A stretch of 64,000 nucleotides of DNA from Cupriavidus sp. MP-37. Lineage in GTDB: Bacteria > Pseudomonadota > Gammaproteobacteria > Burkholderiales > Burkholderiaceae. The number at the start of each line of letters is the position of its first letter. Position 1 is the stretch's first letter. The position numbers and the translations under genes are program-made. Location of the stretch: assembly GCF_020618415.1 (NCBI RefSeq), contig NZ_CP085345.1, positions 1,550,001-1,614,000 on the forward strand. Reading direction: 5' to 3'. Positions 16,113-25,095 of this stretch are shown here, in pieces. The notes beneath the pieces are model-generated. The model was not told the origin of the DNA. It saw only the letters and a list, made by a program, of their open reading frames with translations, and ran no database searches.

Positions 16113-16883
16113 TCAGCCGACGAAGGCCTTTTCCAGCACGAAATGGCCGGGGTGGCTCATATTGCCTTCGGCAAAGCCGCGTGCTTCCAGGATGGCGCGC
16201 ACGTCCTTGAGCATATCGGGGCTGCCGCACAGCATGATGCGGTCGGTCTCGGTCGAGAACGGGGCCATGTCCAGGCGCTCGAACAGCTCGCCCGAGGCAA
16301 TCAGGTCGGTGATGCGGCCGCGGTTGTCGAACTCTTCGCGCGTCACGGTCGGGAAGTACACCAGCTTCTCGCGCACCAGTTCGCCCAGGTGCTCGTGCTG
16401 CGGCAGGTGTTCCTGGATCAGCTCGCGGTACGCCAGCTCTTCGACGAAGCGGCAAGTGTGGGTCAGCACGACCTTGTCGTAGCGCTCGTAGACCTCCGGG
16501 TCGCGGATGATCGACAGGAACGGCGCCAGGCCGGTGCCGGTCGCCAGCAGCCACAGGGTCTTGCCGGGCAGCAGGTTGTCCACCAGCAGCGTGCCGGTGG
16601 GCTTCTTGCCGACATAGATCTGGTCGCCTTCGCGCAGGTGCTGCAGGCGCGAAGTCAGCGGGCCGTCGGGCACCTTGATGCTGAAGAATTCCAGCGTCTC
16701 TTCATAGTTGGCGCTGGCAATGCTGTAGGCGCGCAGCAGCGGGCGGCCATTCACCTCCAGGCCGACCATGGCGAACTGGCCGTTTTCAAAGCGGAAACCG
16801 GGGTCGCGCGTGCAGGTGAAGCTGAAAAGGGTGTCGGTCCAGTGATGGACGGAAAGGATCGATTGCTGGTTCAGATTGCTCAT
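16113..16883 (-). CDS. fpr: Ferredoxin-NADP(+) reductase
   Basis: 256 residues from ATG 16883 (MSNLNQQSILSVHHW). FAD-binding motif RAYSIASANYEE and the NADP pocket GTGLAPFLSIIRD mark a bacterial subclass I FNR; the C-terminus ends in EKAFVG, with the aromatic residue near the end. It exchanges electrons between NADPH and ferredoxin or flavodoxin, often under oxidative stress. The protein has no membrane segment. Single gene, convergent with fumC. Confidence 0.92.
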   Translation of the reverse strand: MSNLNQQSILSVHHWTDTLFSFTCTRDPGFRFENGQFAMVGLEVNGRPLLRAYSIASANYEETLEFFSIKVPDGPLTSRLQHLREGDQIYVGKKPTGTLLVDNLLPGKTLWLLATGTGLAPFLSIIRDPEVYERYDKVVLTHTCRFVEELAYRELIQEHLPQHEHLGELVREKLVYFPTVTREEFDNRGRITDLIASGELFERLDMAPFSTETDRIMLCGSPDMLKDVRAILEARGFAEGNMSHPGHFVLEKAFVG

Positions 16884-17140
16884 GGCAAGACGCGGAATGC
16901 AGCGCAACGGCGCGCCAAAAAACGGCTGGGAAGGAAGCGATCTTAACGCATGGTCCGGCTCGGCGCAGGCGGAGCCTGCAACGCCAGCAAGGGATTAACG
17001 CCCATGCTGCGCGGATGGGGCGAAGCCGTCACGTCGAGGATTGTTGATGGATTCTGGCTAATCCTTTTGGGTTCTGGCCATTTATCCATCACGTACCAAC
17101 ATCCATCATGCAGCCATTCCCAACCGACCAGGAATCTGCC

Positions 17141-17902
17141 ATGACCTCCACCACTTCCCCGCTTGCAGCAACCTCCCGCCGTGCCGCCGTCGTCACCGGC
17201 GCGTCCCGCGGCATTGGCCGCGCCATCGCGCTGCGGCTCGCCGCGGACGGCTTTGACGTCGCCATCGGCTATGCCGGCAACGCCGCCCGCGCCGAAGAGA
17301 CCGTGGCGGCGGCACGCGCGGCCGGCGCCAAGGCCATCGCCGTCCAGGGCGACGTGGCGCAGGCACCCGACGTGGCGCGGCTGTTCGACGCCGCGCAACA
17401 GGCCTTCGGCCGGCTCGACGTGGTCGTCAACAGCGCCGGCATCATGCCGATGGCGCCGGTGGCGCCGGGCAGCGTCGACAGCTTTGACCAGGCCATCGCC
17501 ACCAACCTGCGCGGCGCCTTCCTGGTGCTGGGCGAGGCCGCGGCGCGGCTGGACCAGGGCGGACGCATCATCGCGCTGTCGACCAGCGTGATTGCGCGCG
17601 CCTTTCCGGGCTACGGGCCGTACATCGCGGCCAAGGCCGGCGTCGAAGGGCTGGTGCGGGTGCTGGCCAACGAGCTGCGCGGGCGCGGCATCACCGTCAA
17701 CGCGGTGGCGCCGGGGCCGGTCGCGACCGACCTGTTCTTCCACGGCAAGTCAGAGGAGCAGGTGGCGCAGCTGGCGAAACTGGCGCCGCTGGAGCGGCTC
17801 GGCACGCCGGACGACATCGCCGCGGCGGTGGCCTTCCTGGCGGGGCCGGATGGTGCGTGGGTCAATGCGCAGGTACTGCGCGCCAATGGCGGCTATGCCT
17901 GA
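17141..17902 (+). CDS. Short-chain dehydrogenase/reductase (classical SDR)
   Basis: 253 residues from ATG 17141, with AGGA eight bases upstream. Cofactor motif TGASRGIG near residue 22, NSAG near 100, and the catalytic Y-x-x-x-K (YIAAK), preceded by a serine-rich strand (ALSTSV). The pattern AIGYAGNAARAEETV is usual in glucose/3-oxoacyl reductase-like SDRs with NADP preference. Substrate unknown. No operon partner; the gene downstream faces it. Confidence 0.88.
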   Translation: MTSTTSPLAATSRRAAVVTGASRGIGRAIALRLAADGFDVAIGYAGNAARAEETVAAARAAGAKAIAVQGDVAQAPDVARLFDAAQQAFGRLDVVVNSAGIMPMAPVAPGSVDSFDQAIATNLRGAFLVLGEAAARLDQGGRIIALSTSVIARAFPGYGPYIAAKAGVEGLVRVLANELRGRGITVNAVAPGPVATDLFFHGKSEEQVAQLAKLAPLERLGTPDDIAAAVAFLAGPDGAWVNAQVLRANGGYA

Positions 17903-17918
17903 AGCCGACGTCCCGGCT

Positions 17919-18260
17919 TCACCCGCCGGGTGTGATGGCCCCGGACAGTTCGCAGCGCTGGCGCGCCAGCGCTTCGCGCGAGTAGCCGTGGCGCACGCGC
18001 AGCTGGTGCTCGACGGCGTCCGCCTGGTCCAAACACGCGAACACCAGGTCGTCCTTGACGCGCTGCGTCACCCCCTTCAGGCGCGGCGCCTCGTACGCGA
18101 CCTGGCGCGCGCGGCAACGCAGGAACAGCAGGGTTTCCTGGGAGGCGATGATGAGCTGGTCGTGCTCGATGCGCTTGCATTCGACCAGATCCTGGGCGGA
18201 GGCGCTGGCGCCGGCAAAGAACAAAGGCAGGCACAGCCATCGGCGCAACGAGCGGTGCAT
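17919..18260 (-). CDS. Small secreted protein, unknown function
   Basis: 113 residues from the ATG at 18260, which opens a standard signal peptide (MHRSLRRWLCLPLFFAGASASAQ) cleaved near residue 23. The mature ~90 residues contain four cysteines, likely two disulfides in the periplasm, with little other character. I do not recognise a family. It is convergent with the SDR gene and divergent from the LysR gene at 18422. Confidence 0.6.
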   Translation of the reverse strand: MHRSLRRWLCLPLFFAGASASAQDLVECKRIEHDQLIIASQETLLFLRCRARQVAYEAPRLKGVTQRVKDDLVFACLDQADAVEHQLRVRHGYSREALARQRCELSGAITPGG

Positions 18261-18421
18261 GGCAAACGGGGGCGCAGAAGGCCAGTTGAGGGTCCGGCTC
18301 GCATCATTGCCCAGACCCGCGCGCAGCGCAAGCCGTAGTGCGCGCAACAGCGCATTGCGGCGAGCGCCGGCATGGCAATATACGGGGGCTGATACCGCTC
18401 CCGTCTTTCTCTGATCACCCC

Positions 18422-19342
18422 ATGGATCTCAACGCCCTGCGCCTGTTCGTCGACATCGTCGACGCCGGCAACCTGAGCGCGGCCGCGCGCAAGCTCAAGA
18501 TGACGCGCGCCAATGTCAGCTACCGGCTCAAGGCGCTTGAGGAAGAACTGGGCGTGCAGCTGCTGCGCCGGACCACGCGCCATGTCGAGCCGACGCCGGT
18601 CGGCGCCGGGCTGTACGAGCACGGCCGCAATATCCTGGGCGAGGTCGCGGCGGCCAATGCGCTGATCAGCAACATGGGCAAGAGCCTGCAAGGCCATGTG
18701 CGGCTGTCGGTGCCGACGGGGCTGGGCCATTCGCTGCTGTCGCCGCTGCTGGTGCGGTTCAAGCAGCGCTACCCGGACATCACGCTCGACGTGGTGTTCG
18801 ACAACCGCGTGCACAACCTGGTGTCCGAGGACGTGGAGGTGGCGCTGCGCATCATCTCGACGCCGCCGGATTCGGTGGTGGCCACCGAGATCGGCGCGGT
18901 CGACTGGATCGTGTGCGCCTCGCCCGCGTACCTGGCCGGACACCCGGCGCCAGAGGCACTGGCCGGGCTGCAGTCGCATGCGATCGTGTGCGCGTCGCCG
19001 GTGGGGCAGAAGCTCAAGGCATCAGGGTCGCGCCAAGGCGGTGGCGACGAGGTCCGCGAACAGGTGGTGCTCGAGCCCACGCTCAGCTCGGAGAATTTCG
19101 CCTTCCTGAAAGAAGCGGTGCTGGCCGGCCTGGGCGTCGGCATCTTCCCGATCTATGCGATCGGCGCGGAACTCGACAGCGGCGCATTGGTGCCGCTGCT
19201 ATCCGATTACCGCATCAGCGTGTTCGGCAGCAAGCTCTACATGCTGACCATGCCCAACCGCTACCAGACCCTGGCCACGCGCTACCTGCTGAATTTCCTG
19301 AAGACCGAACTGCAGGCGGTGTGGCCGCGGCTGCACCGTTAG
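18422..19342 (+). CDS. LysR-family regulator
   Basis: 306 residues. It starts MDLNALRLFVDIVDAGNLSAAARKL, with a helix-turn-helix to residue ~60, and RRTTRHVEPTPVG, a pattern of the CrgA-like LysR group. The effector domain is complete (GHVRLSVPTGLGHSLL, EVALRI, AGLGVGIFP). The nearest divergent gene is the small secreted protein 161 bp away. No effector can be assigned. Confidence 0.87.
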   Translation: MDLNALRLFVDIVDAGNLSAAARKLKMTRANVSYRLKALEEELGVQLLRRTTRHVEPTPVGAGLYEHGRNILGEVAAANALISNMGKSLQGHVRLSVPTGLGHSLLSPLLVRFKQRYPDITLDVVFDNRVHNLVSEDVEVALRIISTPPDSVVATEIGAVDWIVCASPAYLAGHPAPEALAGLQSHAIVCASPVGQKLKASGSRQGGGDEVREQVVLEPTLSSENFAFLKEAVLAGLGVGIFPIYAIGAELDSGALVPLLSDYRISVFGSKLYMLTMPNRYQTLATRYLLNFLKTELQAVWPRLHR

Positions 19343-19425
19343 CCGCAGGCCATCGCCGTCGCGCCGGCGCACTATATTAGGAGCACAAGGATAACCGTCG
19401 GCGCATCCGGAACCTAGGAGCAATC

Positions 19426-19899
19426 ATGGCCCTGGCTAGTACGCTCGCTAACTGCCTGAGCAGCAAGAACACCCGCTACGACATCATCCGCCACCCCTAC
19501 ACCCTGAGCAGCATGGCCACGGCAGAGGCCGCGCACGTGCCCGGGGACCGGCTGGCCAAGACGCTGTTGCTGGAGGATGAACGCGGCTACGTCGCCGCTG
19601 TGATCCCTTCGAGCCATCACCTGCAGATGGCGGCCATCTGCGAACAGACCGGGCGCAACCTGGTGCTGGCGCACGAGGACGAGATCCGCGAGATCTTCAA
19701 GGATTGCGACCTGGGCGCGATTCCGCCGGTGGCCATGGCATACGGCATGCAGACTTATGTGGACGACAGCCTGATGCAGCAGCCCGAAGTGTATTTCGAG
19801 GGCGGCGACCACCAGGACCTGGTGCACATGAGCGGCGACCAGTTCAAGCAACTGATGTCGGATGCGGGGCATGGGCAGTTCTCGCGCCGCATGATGTAA
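19426..19899 (+). CDS. YbaK/EbsC-type aminoacyl-tRNA deacylase-like protein
   Basis: 157 residues with TAGGAG upstream of the ATG. The sequence matches the YbaK/ProX editing-domain fold: VPGDRLAKTLLLED (the Lys is the conserved catalytic one), VIPSSHHLQM, then IPPVAMAYGMQTYVDDSL. Such proteins hydrolyse mischarged tRNAs in trans; which one is not readable here. Ends in a strong terminator shared with the convergent eutC end. Confidence 0.8.
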   Translation: MALASTLANCLSSKNTRYDIIRHPYTLSSMATAEAAHVPGDRLAKTLLLEDERGYVAAVIPSSHHLQMAAICEQTGRNLVLAHEDEIREIFKDCDLGAIPPVAMAYGMQTYVDDSLMQQPEVYFEGGDHQDLVHMSGDQFKQLMSDAGHGQFSRRMM

Positions 19900-19914
19900 G
19901 CGGTGCCACGGCAA

Positions 19915-19954
19915 CGGCCACCACGCGGGTTGCGGCCCGCGTGGTGGCCGTTTT
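19915..19954 (+). terminator. Strong intrinsic terminator after the deacylase gene
   Basis: A perfect 15-bp stem (arms 19915-19929 and 19936-19950) with a 6-nt loop is followed by TTTTGCTTGT. It sits between the deacylase gene and eutC, which converge, and may also stop eutBC transcripts. Confidence 0.85.
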
Positions 19955-19962
19955 GCTTGTGT

Positions 19963-20775
19963 TCAGCGTTGCTCTGGCGCTTGCCCGGCGCTGCCTGCGG
20001 GCAAGGCCGGCGCGCTGTCGTCCTTCAGGTCCACGCCGGAGCGTCCGAGCGCCGCCGCGCCGCGCAGCAGGAACACCAGCCGCTCGGCGGCCTGCGCATA
20101 GGACAGCCCTTCCGGGCGCACATTGGAGATGCAGTTGCGCTCGGCATCGGTGCGGCCGACGCGCGGCGCATGGGTCAGGTAGATGCCCAGGCTGTCGGGC
20201 GAACTGAGCCCGGGCCGTTCGCCGATCAGCATCACCACCTGGCGCGCGCCCAGCCGCTCGCCGATCTCGTCGCCCAGCGCCACGCGCGACTGTTCGGCCA
20301 CCACCACCGGACCGATGTGCCAGCCGTGCGGCAGGCGCTGGCGCGCCGCCTCGAGCAGCGGCAGCGCATGGCGCTGCGTCGCCAGCGCCGACAGGCCATC
20401 GGCAATCACGAACACCACATCCGGCGCCTGCGCCGGCCGCACCGCGTCCAGCCGCGCGCGGCTGGCGTGGTCCAGGCGCCGGCCCAGGTCCGGGCGGCGC
20501 AGGTAGTGCTCGCGGTCCGGCGCCGCGCTGTGCACGGCCGCGTGCGCCAGCCCGGCCGCCTCCAGCGCCGCGGTGACGGTGCCGACCTCCAGCGCCAGGT
20601 GCACCGCGTCGCGCGCCTGCGCATGGGCCAGGCCGAAGGCCAGCACGGCGTCGGTGGGCTGGCTGTGGCCGGTACGGCCCAGCGCAATGCGCGCGCGCGT
20701 GAAGCGGCGCAGCCGTTGCCACGGGTCGGCTTCGGCGGGATCGGGACTGACGGGAGCCTGGCGTTTGGCCGTCAT
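19963..20775 (-). CDS. eutC: Ethanolamine ammonia-lyase small subunit
   Basis: 270 residues. EutC contacts adenosylcobalamin and, with EutB, converts ethanolamine to acetaldehyde and ammonia. Recognisable blocks: TRARIALGRTGHSQPT, DHASRARLDAVRP, DVVFVIADGLSA, GERPGLSSPDSLGIYLTHAPRVGRTDAERNCISN. Starts nine bases after the eutB stop. The gene is free of the microcompartment genes found in enteric eut operons, so this is the simple cytosolic type. Confidence 0.93.
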   Translation of the reverse strand: MTAKRQAPVSPDPAEADPWQRLRRFTRARIALGRTGHSQPTDAVLAFGLAHAQARDAVHLALEVGTVTAALEAAGLAHAAVHSAAPDREHYLRRPDLGRRLDHASRARLDAVRPAQAPDVVFVIADGLSALATQRHALPLLEAARQRLPHGWHIGPVVVAEQSRVALGDEIGERLGARQVVMLIGERPGLSSPDSLGIYLTHAPRVGRTDAERNCISNVRPEGLSYAQAAERLVFLLRGAAALGRSGVDLKDDSAPALPAGSAGQAPEQR

Positions 20776-20784
20776 CGCAGCGCC

Positions 20785-22167
20785 TTACAAGGTGTGGGCC
20801 ATCTGCAGCAGCGGCTGGCGCGCGGCCGGCTCCAGCAGCCGGCCGGCGCCATCGGCAATGCCCATGCGCTGCAGCCAGGCCTCGAATTCCGGCGCCGGGC
20901 GCAGCCCCAGCACTTCGCGCAGGTACAGCGCATCGTGGAACGAGGTGCTCTGGTAGTTCAGCATGATGTCGTCGGCGCCGGGCACGCCCATGATGAAGTT
21001 GATGCCGGCCACGCCGAACAGCGTCAGCAGCGTGTCCATGTCGTCCTGGTCGGCCTCGGCGTGGTTGGTGTAGCAGACGTCGCAGCCCATCGGCACGCCC
21101 ATCAGCTTGCCGCAGAAGTGGTCTTCCAGACCGGCGCGGATGATCTGCTTGCCGTCGTACAGGTACTCCGGCCCGATAAAGCCCACCACGGTATTGACCA
21201 GCAGCGGCGAGAACGCGCGCGCCACCGCGTAGGCGCGCGCCTCCATGGTCTGCTGGTCGACGCCGTGGTGCGCGTCGGCCGACAGCGCGCTGCCCTGCCC
21301 GGTCTCGAAATACATCAGGTTGTCGCCCACGGTGCCGCGCGCCAGCGCCTGCGCCGCGTCGTGCGCCTCGGCCAGCAGCGACAAGCTGATGCCGAAGGCC
21401 GCATTGGCGCGCTCGCTGCCAGCCACGGACTGGAACACCAGGTCCACCGGCGCGCCCTGGCCGATCGCGCGCAGCGTGTTGGTGACATGGGTCAGCACGC
21501 ACGACTGCGTGGGGATGTCGAAGCGGCTGCGCAGCTCGTCGATCATGCGCAGCAGCGAGACGATCGCGCCGAGGTTGTCCGAGGCCGGATTGACGCCGAT
21601 GGTGGCATCGCCGCAGCCATAGAGCAGCCCGTCGATGATCGACGCGGCGATGCCCTTGGGATCGTCGGTCGGATGGTTGGGCTGGAGCCGCACCGCCAGC
21701 CGTCCCGGCAACCCCACCGTGCTGCGAAAGCGCGTGACCACCTGGCACTTGCGCGCCACCGCGACCAGGTCCTGGTTGCGCATCAGCTTGCTGACCGCCG
21801 CCGCCATCTCCGGCGTGATGCCCGGCGCCACCCGCGCCAGCATGGCGCTGTCGGTCTCATGCCGCAGCAGCCAGTTGCGCAGGTCGCCCACGGTGGTGGC
21901 GCCGATCGCGGCAAAGGCGGTGGCGTCGTGGCGGTCATGGATCAGGCGCGTGACCTCGTCGTCCTCATAGGGCACCAGCGCTTCGTTGAGGAAGCGCGTC
22001 AGCGGCACCTCGGCCAGCGCCAGCCTGGCCGCCATCCGTTCCTGTTCGCTTTGCGCGGCAAGGCCCGCCAGCGCGTCGCCGGAGCGCGCCGGGCTGGCCT
22101 TGGCCAGCAGCGTGCGCAGGTCGGCGAAGACGTGGCGATGGTTGCCGATGGTATGGGTGTAGGCCAT
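20785..22167 (-). CDS. eutB: Ethanolamine ammonia-lyase large subunit
   Basis: 460 residues from the ATG at 22167. TIM-barrel catalytic subunit of the adenosylcobalamin enzyme; visible family blocks include LMRNQDLVAVARKCQVVTRFRSTVG, VNPASDNLGAI, CVLTHVTNTL, FETGQGSALSADAHHG and MGVPMGCDVCYTNHAEADQDDMD. Full length for the family. First gene of eutBC; divergent from an AI-2E transporter gene with a dyad between them. No eutH or ethanolamine permease is within the window. Confidence 0.95.
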   Translation of the reverse strand: MAYTHTIGNHRHVFADLRTLLAKASPARSGDALAGLAAQSEQERMAARLALAEVPLTRFLNEALVPYEDDEVTRLIHDRHDATAFAAIGATTVGDLRNWLLRHETDSAMLARVAPGITPEMAAAVSKLMRNQDLVAVARKCQVVTRFRSTVGLPGRLAVRLQPNHPTDDPKGIAASIIDGLLYGCGDATIGVNPASDNLGAIVSLLRMIDELRSRFDIPTQSCVLTHVTNTLRAIGQGAPVDLVFQSVAGSERANAAFGISLSLLAEAHDAAQALARGTVGDNLMYFETGQGSALSADAHHGVDQQTMEARAYAVARAFSPLLVNTVVGFIGPEYLYDGKQIIRAGLEDHFCGKLMGVPMGCDVCYTNHAEADQDDMDTLLTLFGVAGINFIMGVPGADDIMLNYQSTSFHDALYLREVLGLRPAPEFEAWLQRMGIADGAGRLLEPAARQPLLQMAHTL

Positions 22168-22260
22168 GCGTTGCGTTCCCCGGGCTTGGCGGCAAACAAG
22201 GACAGCGCGGCGCACCACCGGCCGCGCACGGATTCCCCCTAATATAGACACCCTTTGCGT

Positions 22261-22284
22261 GTGCCGATATGCCAACATCGGCAC
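22261..22284. promoter_or_regulatory. Dyad between eutB and the AI-2E family gene
   Basis: Inverted repeat GTGCCGAT - 8 bp - ATCGGCAC, perfect in both arms, in the 212-bp divergent region. It lies next to TATATT (minus strand, near 22243), a plausible -10 for eutBC. A regulator-binding site is likely, though the regulator is not evident in the window. Confidence 0.45.
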
Positions 22285-22379
22285 CAGGTCGCGGCGGCAC
22301 AGCCGACTGACGCAGCCATTACATCTGGATCGGCGAGAATCCAGGAATCTTTTCAGCAAATTGCATGCCGGAGACACCG

Positions 22380-23417
22380 ATGAAAGACCCCGAACCGACC
22401 GCCACGCCGCGCCTGCCGCCGGCCGCGTGGTACAGCGTCGGCACCGTCGCCTACCTGCTGACCGCGCTGGCGCTCTGGACCGTGCTGCATGCCAACCTGG
22501 TGGCGGCGCTGCTGTCCGGGCTGCTGCTGTATTCGCTGGTGGACGTGCTGGCGCCGCGCCTGAAGCGCCTGCACCAGCGCCACGACGCGCTCGCCGTGGC
22601 GATCCTGTCGGCGCTGATCCTGCTGGGGCTGACGCTGGCGGGCTGGCTGCTGGTGCGCTTTGTCAGCGGCGAGGGCAATACCCTGGACGGCCTGCTTAAC
22701 CACGTCGCCGACATCATCGACCGCTCGCGCGGGCAACTGCCGCCCTGGGTCAGCGACGCGCTGCCCAACGGCGTCGACGAACTGGCCAACACGCTGATCG
22801 ACACGCTGCGCGAGCACGCCGCGACGGCGCAGAAGCTGGGCGCCGAGGTGCTGCGCACGCTGGTGCATATCCTGATCGGGCTGGTGATCGGCGCGATGGT
22901 GGCGCTGTACCGCGCCGTGGCGCGTCCCAACCGGCGCCCGCTGGCGGCCGCGCTGGTGGCGCGCGCGCGCACGCTGCAGCAGGCGTTCTCGCAGTTCATC
23001 TTTGCGCAGATCCAGATCTCGGCGATCAACACCGTGCTGACCGCGATCTACCTGCTGCTGGTGCTGCCGCTGTTCGGCGTGCACCTGCCGCTGAGCAAGA
23101 CCCTGGTGGTGATCACCTTCGTCGCGGGACTGCTGCCGGTGCTGGGCAACCTGATCTCGAACACGGCCATCGTGGTCGCTTCGCTGTCGGTGTCGCTGCC
23201 GATCGCGGTGGGCTCGCTGGTATTCCTGGTGGTGATCCACAAGCTGGAGTACTTCCTGAATGCGCGCATCATCGGCGCGCGCATCCAGGCGGCGGCGTGG
23301 GAACTGCTGATGGTGATGCTGCTGATGGAAACGCTGTTCGGCATCCCGGGCGTGATCGCCGGGCCGATCTTTTACGCGTACCTGAAGCGCGAGCTGGCCG
23401 GGGCCGGGCTGATCTGA
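22380..23417 (+). CDS. AI-2E family membrane transporter (PerM/TqsA-like)
   Basis: 345 residues; GGAG six bases before the ATG at 22380 favours it over the ATG at 22365. About eight membrane segments: two pairs at the N-terminus, a soluble stretch (~105-155) and four more, with the family motif near residues 275-335 (GLLPVLGNLISNT, HKLEYFLNARIIGARI, IPGVIAGPIFYAY). Members export AI-2 or have Na+/H+ antiporter activity; nothing here says which. Confidence 0.85.
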   Translation: MKDPEPTATPRLPPAAWYSVGTVAYLLTALALWTVLHANLVAALLSGLLLYSLVDVLAPRLKRLHQRHDALAVAILSALILLGLTLAGWLLVRFVSGEGNTLDGLLNHVADIIDRSRGQLPPWVSDALPNGVDELANTLIDTLREHAATAQKLGAEVLRTLVHILIGLVIGAMVALYRAVARPNRRPLAAALVARARTLQQAFSQFIFAQIQISAINTVLTAIYLLLVLPLFGVHLPLSKTLVVITFVAGLLPVLGNLISNTAIVVASLSVSLPIAVGSLVFLVVIHKLEYFLNARIIGARIQAAAWELLMVMLLMETLFGIPGVIAGPIFYAYLKRELAGAGLI

Positions 23418-23470
23418 ATGCCGCGGCCGGCACGCCGGGCCGGTGGTAGGACCAATATCCGGTCCTGGAC

Positions 23471-24190
23471 TCAGGTCCCGTCGTGCTCGACCCGGCTGCG
23501 CACGAAGTCGATATGGGTCTGCATCGCCGTGCGCGCCTCTTCGGGGCGGCGCGCGCAGATGGCGTCGCACAGCGTGCGGTGCTGCAGCAACAGCAGGTCC
23601 GAGGCGCCGTCGTCCTGTTCGCGCAGGCCGGTGCCGTTGATGGTGATGTGCTCGCGCAGCATGCCGATCACGCTGGTATGCAGGTGCAGGAACATGGTGT
23701 TGTGCGAGGCCTGCGCGATGGCGTCATGCAGCCGTGCGTCGGCATCGGCCTCGGCCTGCTTGTCGTCGGCGGCGCGCGCGCGTTCCAGTTCGGCCATCAG
23801 GGCGCGGATGCGCTTCACGTCGGCGGCATCCGCGCGCAACGCCGCGAAGTAGGCGGTGGCGCCCTCCAGCACGCGGCGGAACTCCAGGATGTCTTCGCGC
23901 AGCGCGGGATGGTCGGCCACCAGTTGCCCCCACGGCGAGGCAATGCCGGCACGCAGCTGGTCGGTGGCATAGACGCCCGCGCCCCGCCGGCTCTGCAGCA
24001 GGCCGCGCGCGGCCAGGCGCTGGATGGCCTCGCGCACGGTGTTGCGCGCCACCGCGTATTGCCCGGCCAGCTCGCGCTCGGCCGGCAGCCGCGTGCCGGG
24101 CGGCCAGGTGCCGTCGAGCAGCGCGGTCTCCATCCGTCGCATCACCGACTCCACGCGTCCGCGGGCGTGCCCGTGCCTGGCTGCCGTCAT
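23471..24190 (-). CDS. FadR-type GntR regulator of the lactate locus (LldR/LutR-like)
   Basis: 239 residues from ATG 24190, with GAGGAAA upstream. N-terminal GntR winged helix (PPGTRLPAERELAGQYAVARNTVREAIQRLAARGLL) and an all-helical FCD effector domain with metal-binding-type histidines (DARLHDAI, ASHNTMFLHLH, HRTLCDAI, MQTHIDFV). Divergent from lutA, with a perfect palindromic operator between. By position and family it should repress lutACB-lldP and itself, relieved by lactate; inferred, not shown. Confidence 0.87.
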   Translation of the reverse strand: MTAARHGHARGRVESVMRRMETALLDGTWPPGTRLPAERELAGQYAVARNTVREAIQRLAARGLLQSRRGAGVYATDQLRAGIASPWGQLVADHPALREDILEFRRVLEGATAYFAALRADAADVKRIRALMAELERARAADDKQAEADADARLHDAIAQASHNTMFLHLHTSVIGMLREHITINGTGLREQDDGASDLLLLQHRTLCDAICARRPEEARTAMQTHIDFVRSRVEHDGT

Positions 24191-24229
24191 GCCGATTTCC
24201 TCGCTCCTGAACGGCGCGGCGTTCCTTGA

Positions 24230-24246
24230 AATTGGTCCGACCAATT
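24230..24246. promoter_or_regulatory. Palindromic operator between the GntR gene and lutA
   Basis: AATTGGTCCGACCAATT is a perfect 17-bp palindrome centred at 24238, 40 bp from the regulator start and 66 bp from lutA. It is nearly the operator reported for E. coli LldR/PdhR-type GntR regulators (ATTGGTnnnACCAAT). It lies where it would control both divergent promoters. Confidence 0.8.
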
Positions 24247-24312
24247 TGAACCGCCGCGCGGAAGCGGGAATTATGCGCCCAAACGTGCGACCCAGCACGT
24301 GCGGAGCGAGAC

Positions 24313-25095
24313 ATGAAGGATCGTCAGTACCCCAGCGGCCCTGCCCCCACGCAGGCCTACCTGTTTGCCACCTGCCTGGTCGACCTGTTCGTGCCCGAAG
24401 CCGGCCTCGACGCCGTGCGCCTGCTCGAGCGCGAAGGCCTGACCGTGCATTTTCCGCGCGGCCAGAGCTGCTGCGGCCAGCCCGCCTACAGCAGCGGCAA
24501 CCCTGACGCGGCCCGTGCGGTGGCGCGCGCGCAGCTCGACCTGTTCGGCCAGCCGTGGCCCGTGGTCGTGCCGTCCGGCTCGTGCGCCGGCATGATGCGC
24601 CACCACTGGCCGCTGCTCTTTGCCGACGATGCGGTGGCCGGCCCGAAGGCCCGCGAACTGGCCGGGCGCGTCTACGAGCTGGGCGAGTTCCTGCTGCACG
24701 TGCTGAAGGTGGACTTCGGCGCGGCCGCGCCCTCGGCCCAGCCGCCCGAGCGCATCGTGCTGCATACCTCGTGCGGCGCCCGCCGCGAAATGGGCACGCG
24801 CCAGCACGGCGTGGCGCTGGTCGATGCGCTGCCGGGCGTGACCCGCGTGGAGCATGAACGCGAGTCCGAATGCTGCGGATTCGGCGGCACCTTCTCGCTC
24901 AAGCACCCCGATATCTCCGGCGCCATGGTGCGCGACAAGGTGGCCTCGGCCTGCGCCACCGGCTGCGACCGGCTGGTCTCGGCCGACTGCGGCTGCCTGC
25001 TCAATATCGGCCATACCGCCGCGCACGACCGCGCGCCGTTGCAGGTGGAACACCTCGCCAGCTTCCTGTGGCGCCGTACCGGAGGTGCCGCATGA
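24313..25095 (+). CDS. lutA: Lactate utilization protein A, Fe-S subunit
   Basis: 260 residues. Two CCG domains (CCGQPAYSSG near residue 53 and CCGFGGTFSLKH near residue 193) each bind an Fe-S or related cluster; VDLFVPEAGLDAVRLLE and HTSCGARREMG are also family blocks. LutA, LutB and LutC together oxidise L-lactate to pyruvate. First gene of the operon; the last bases overlap lutC (ATGA). Confidence 0.92.
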   Translation: MKDRQYPSGPAPTQAYLFATCLVDLFVPEAGLDAVRLLEREGLTVHFPRGQSCCGQPAYSSGNPDAARAVARAQLDLFGQPWPVVVPSGSCAGMMRHHWPLLFADDAVAGPKARELAGRVYELGEFLLHVLKVDFGAAAPSAQPPERIVLHTSCGARREMGTRQHGVALVDALPGVTRVEHERESECCGFGGTFSLKHPDISGAMVRDKVASACATGCDRLVSADCGCLLNIGHTAAHDRAPLQVEHLASFLWRRTGGAA

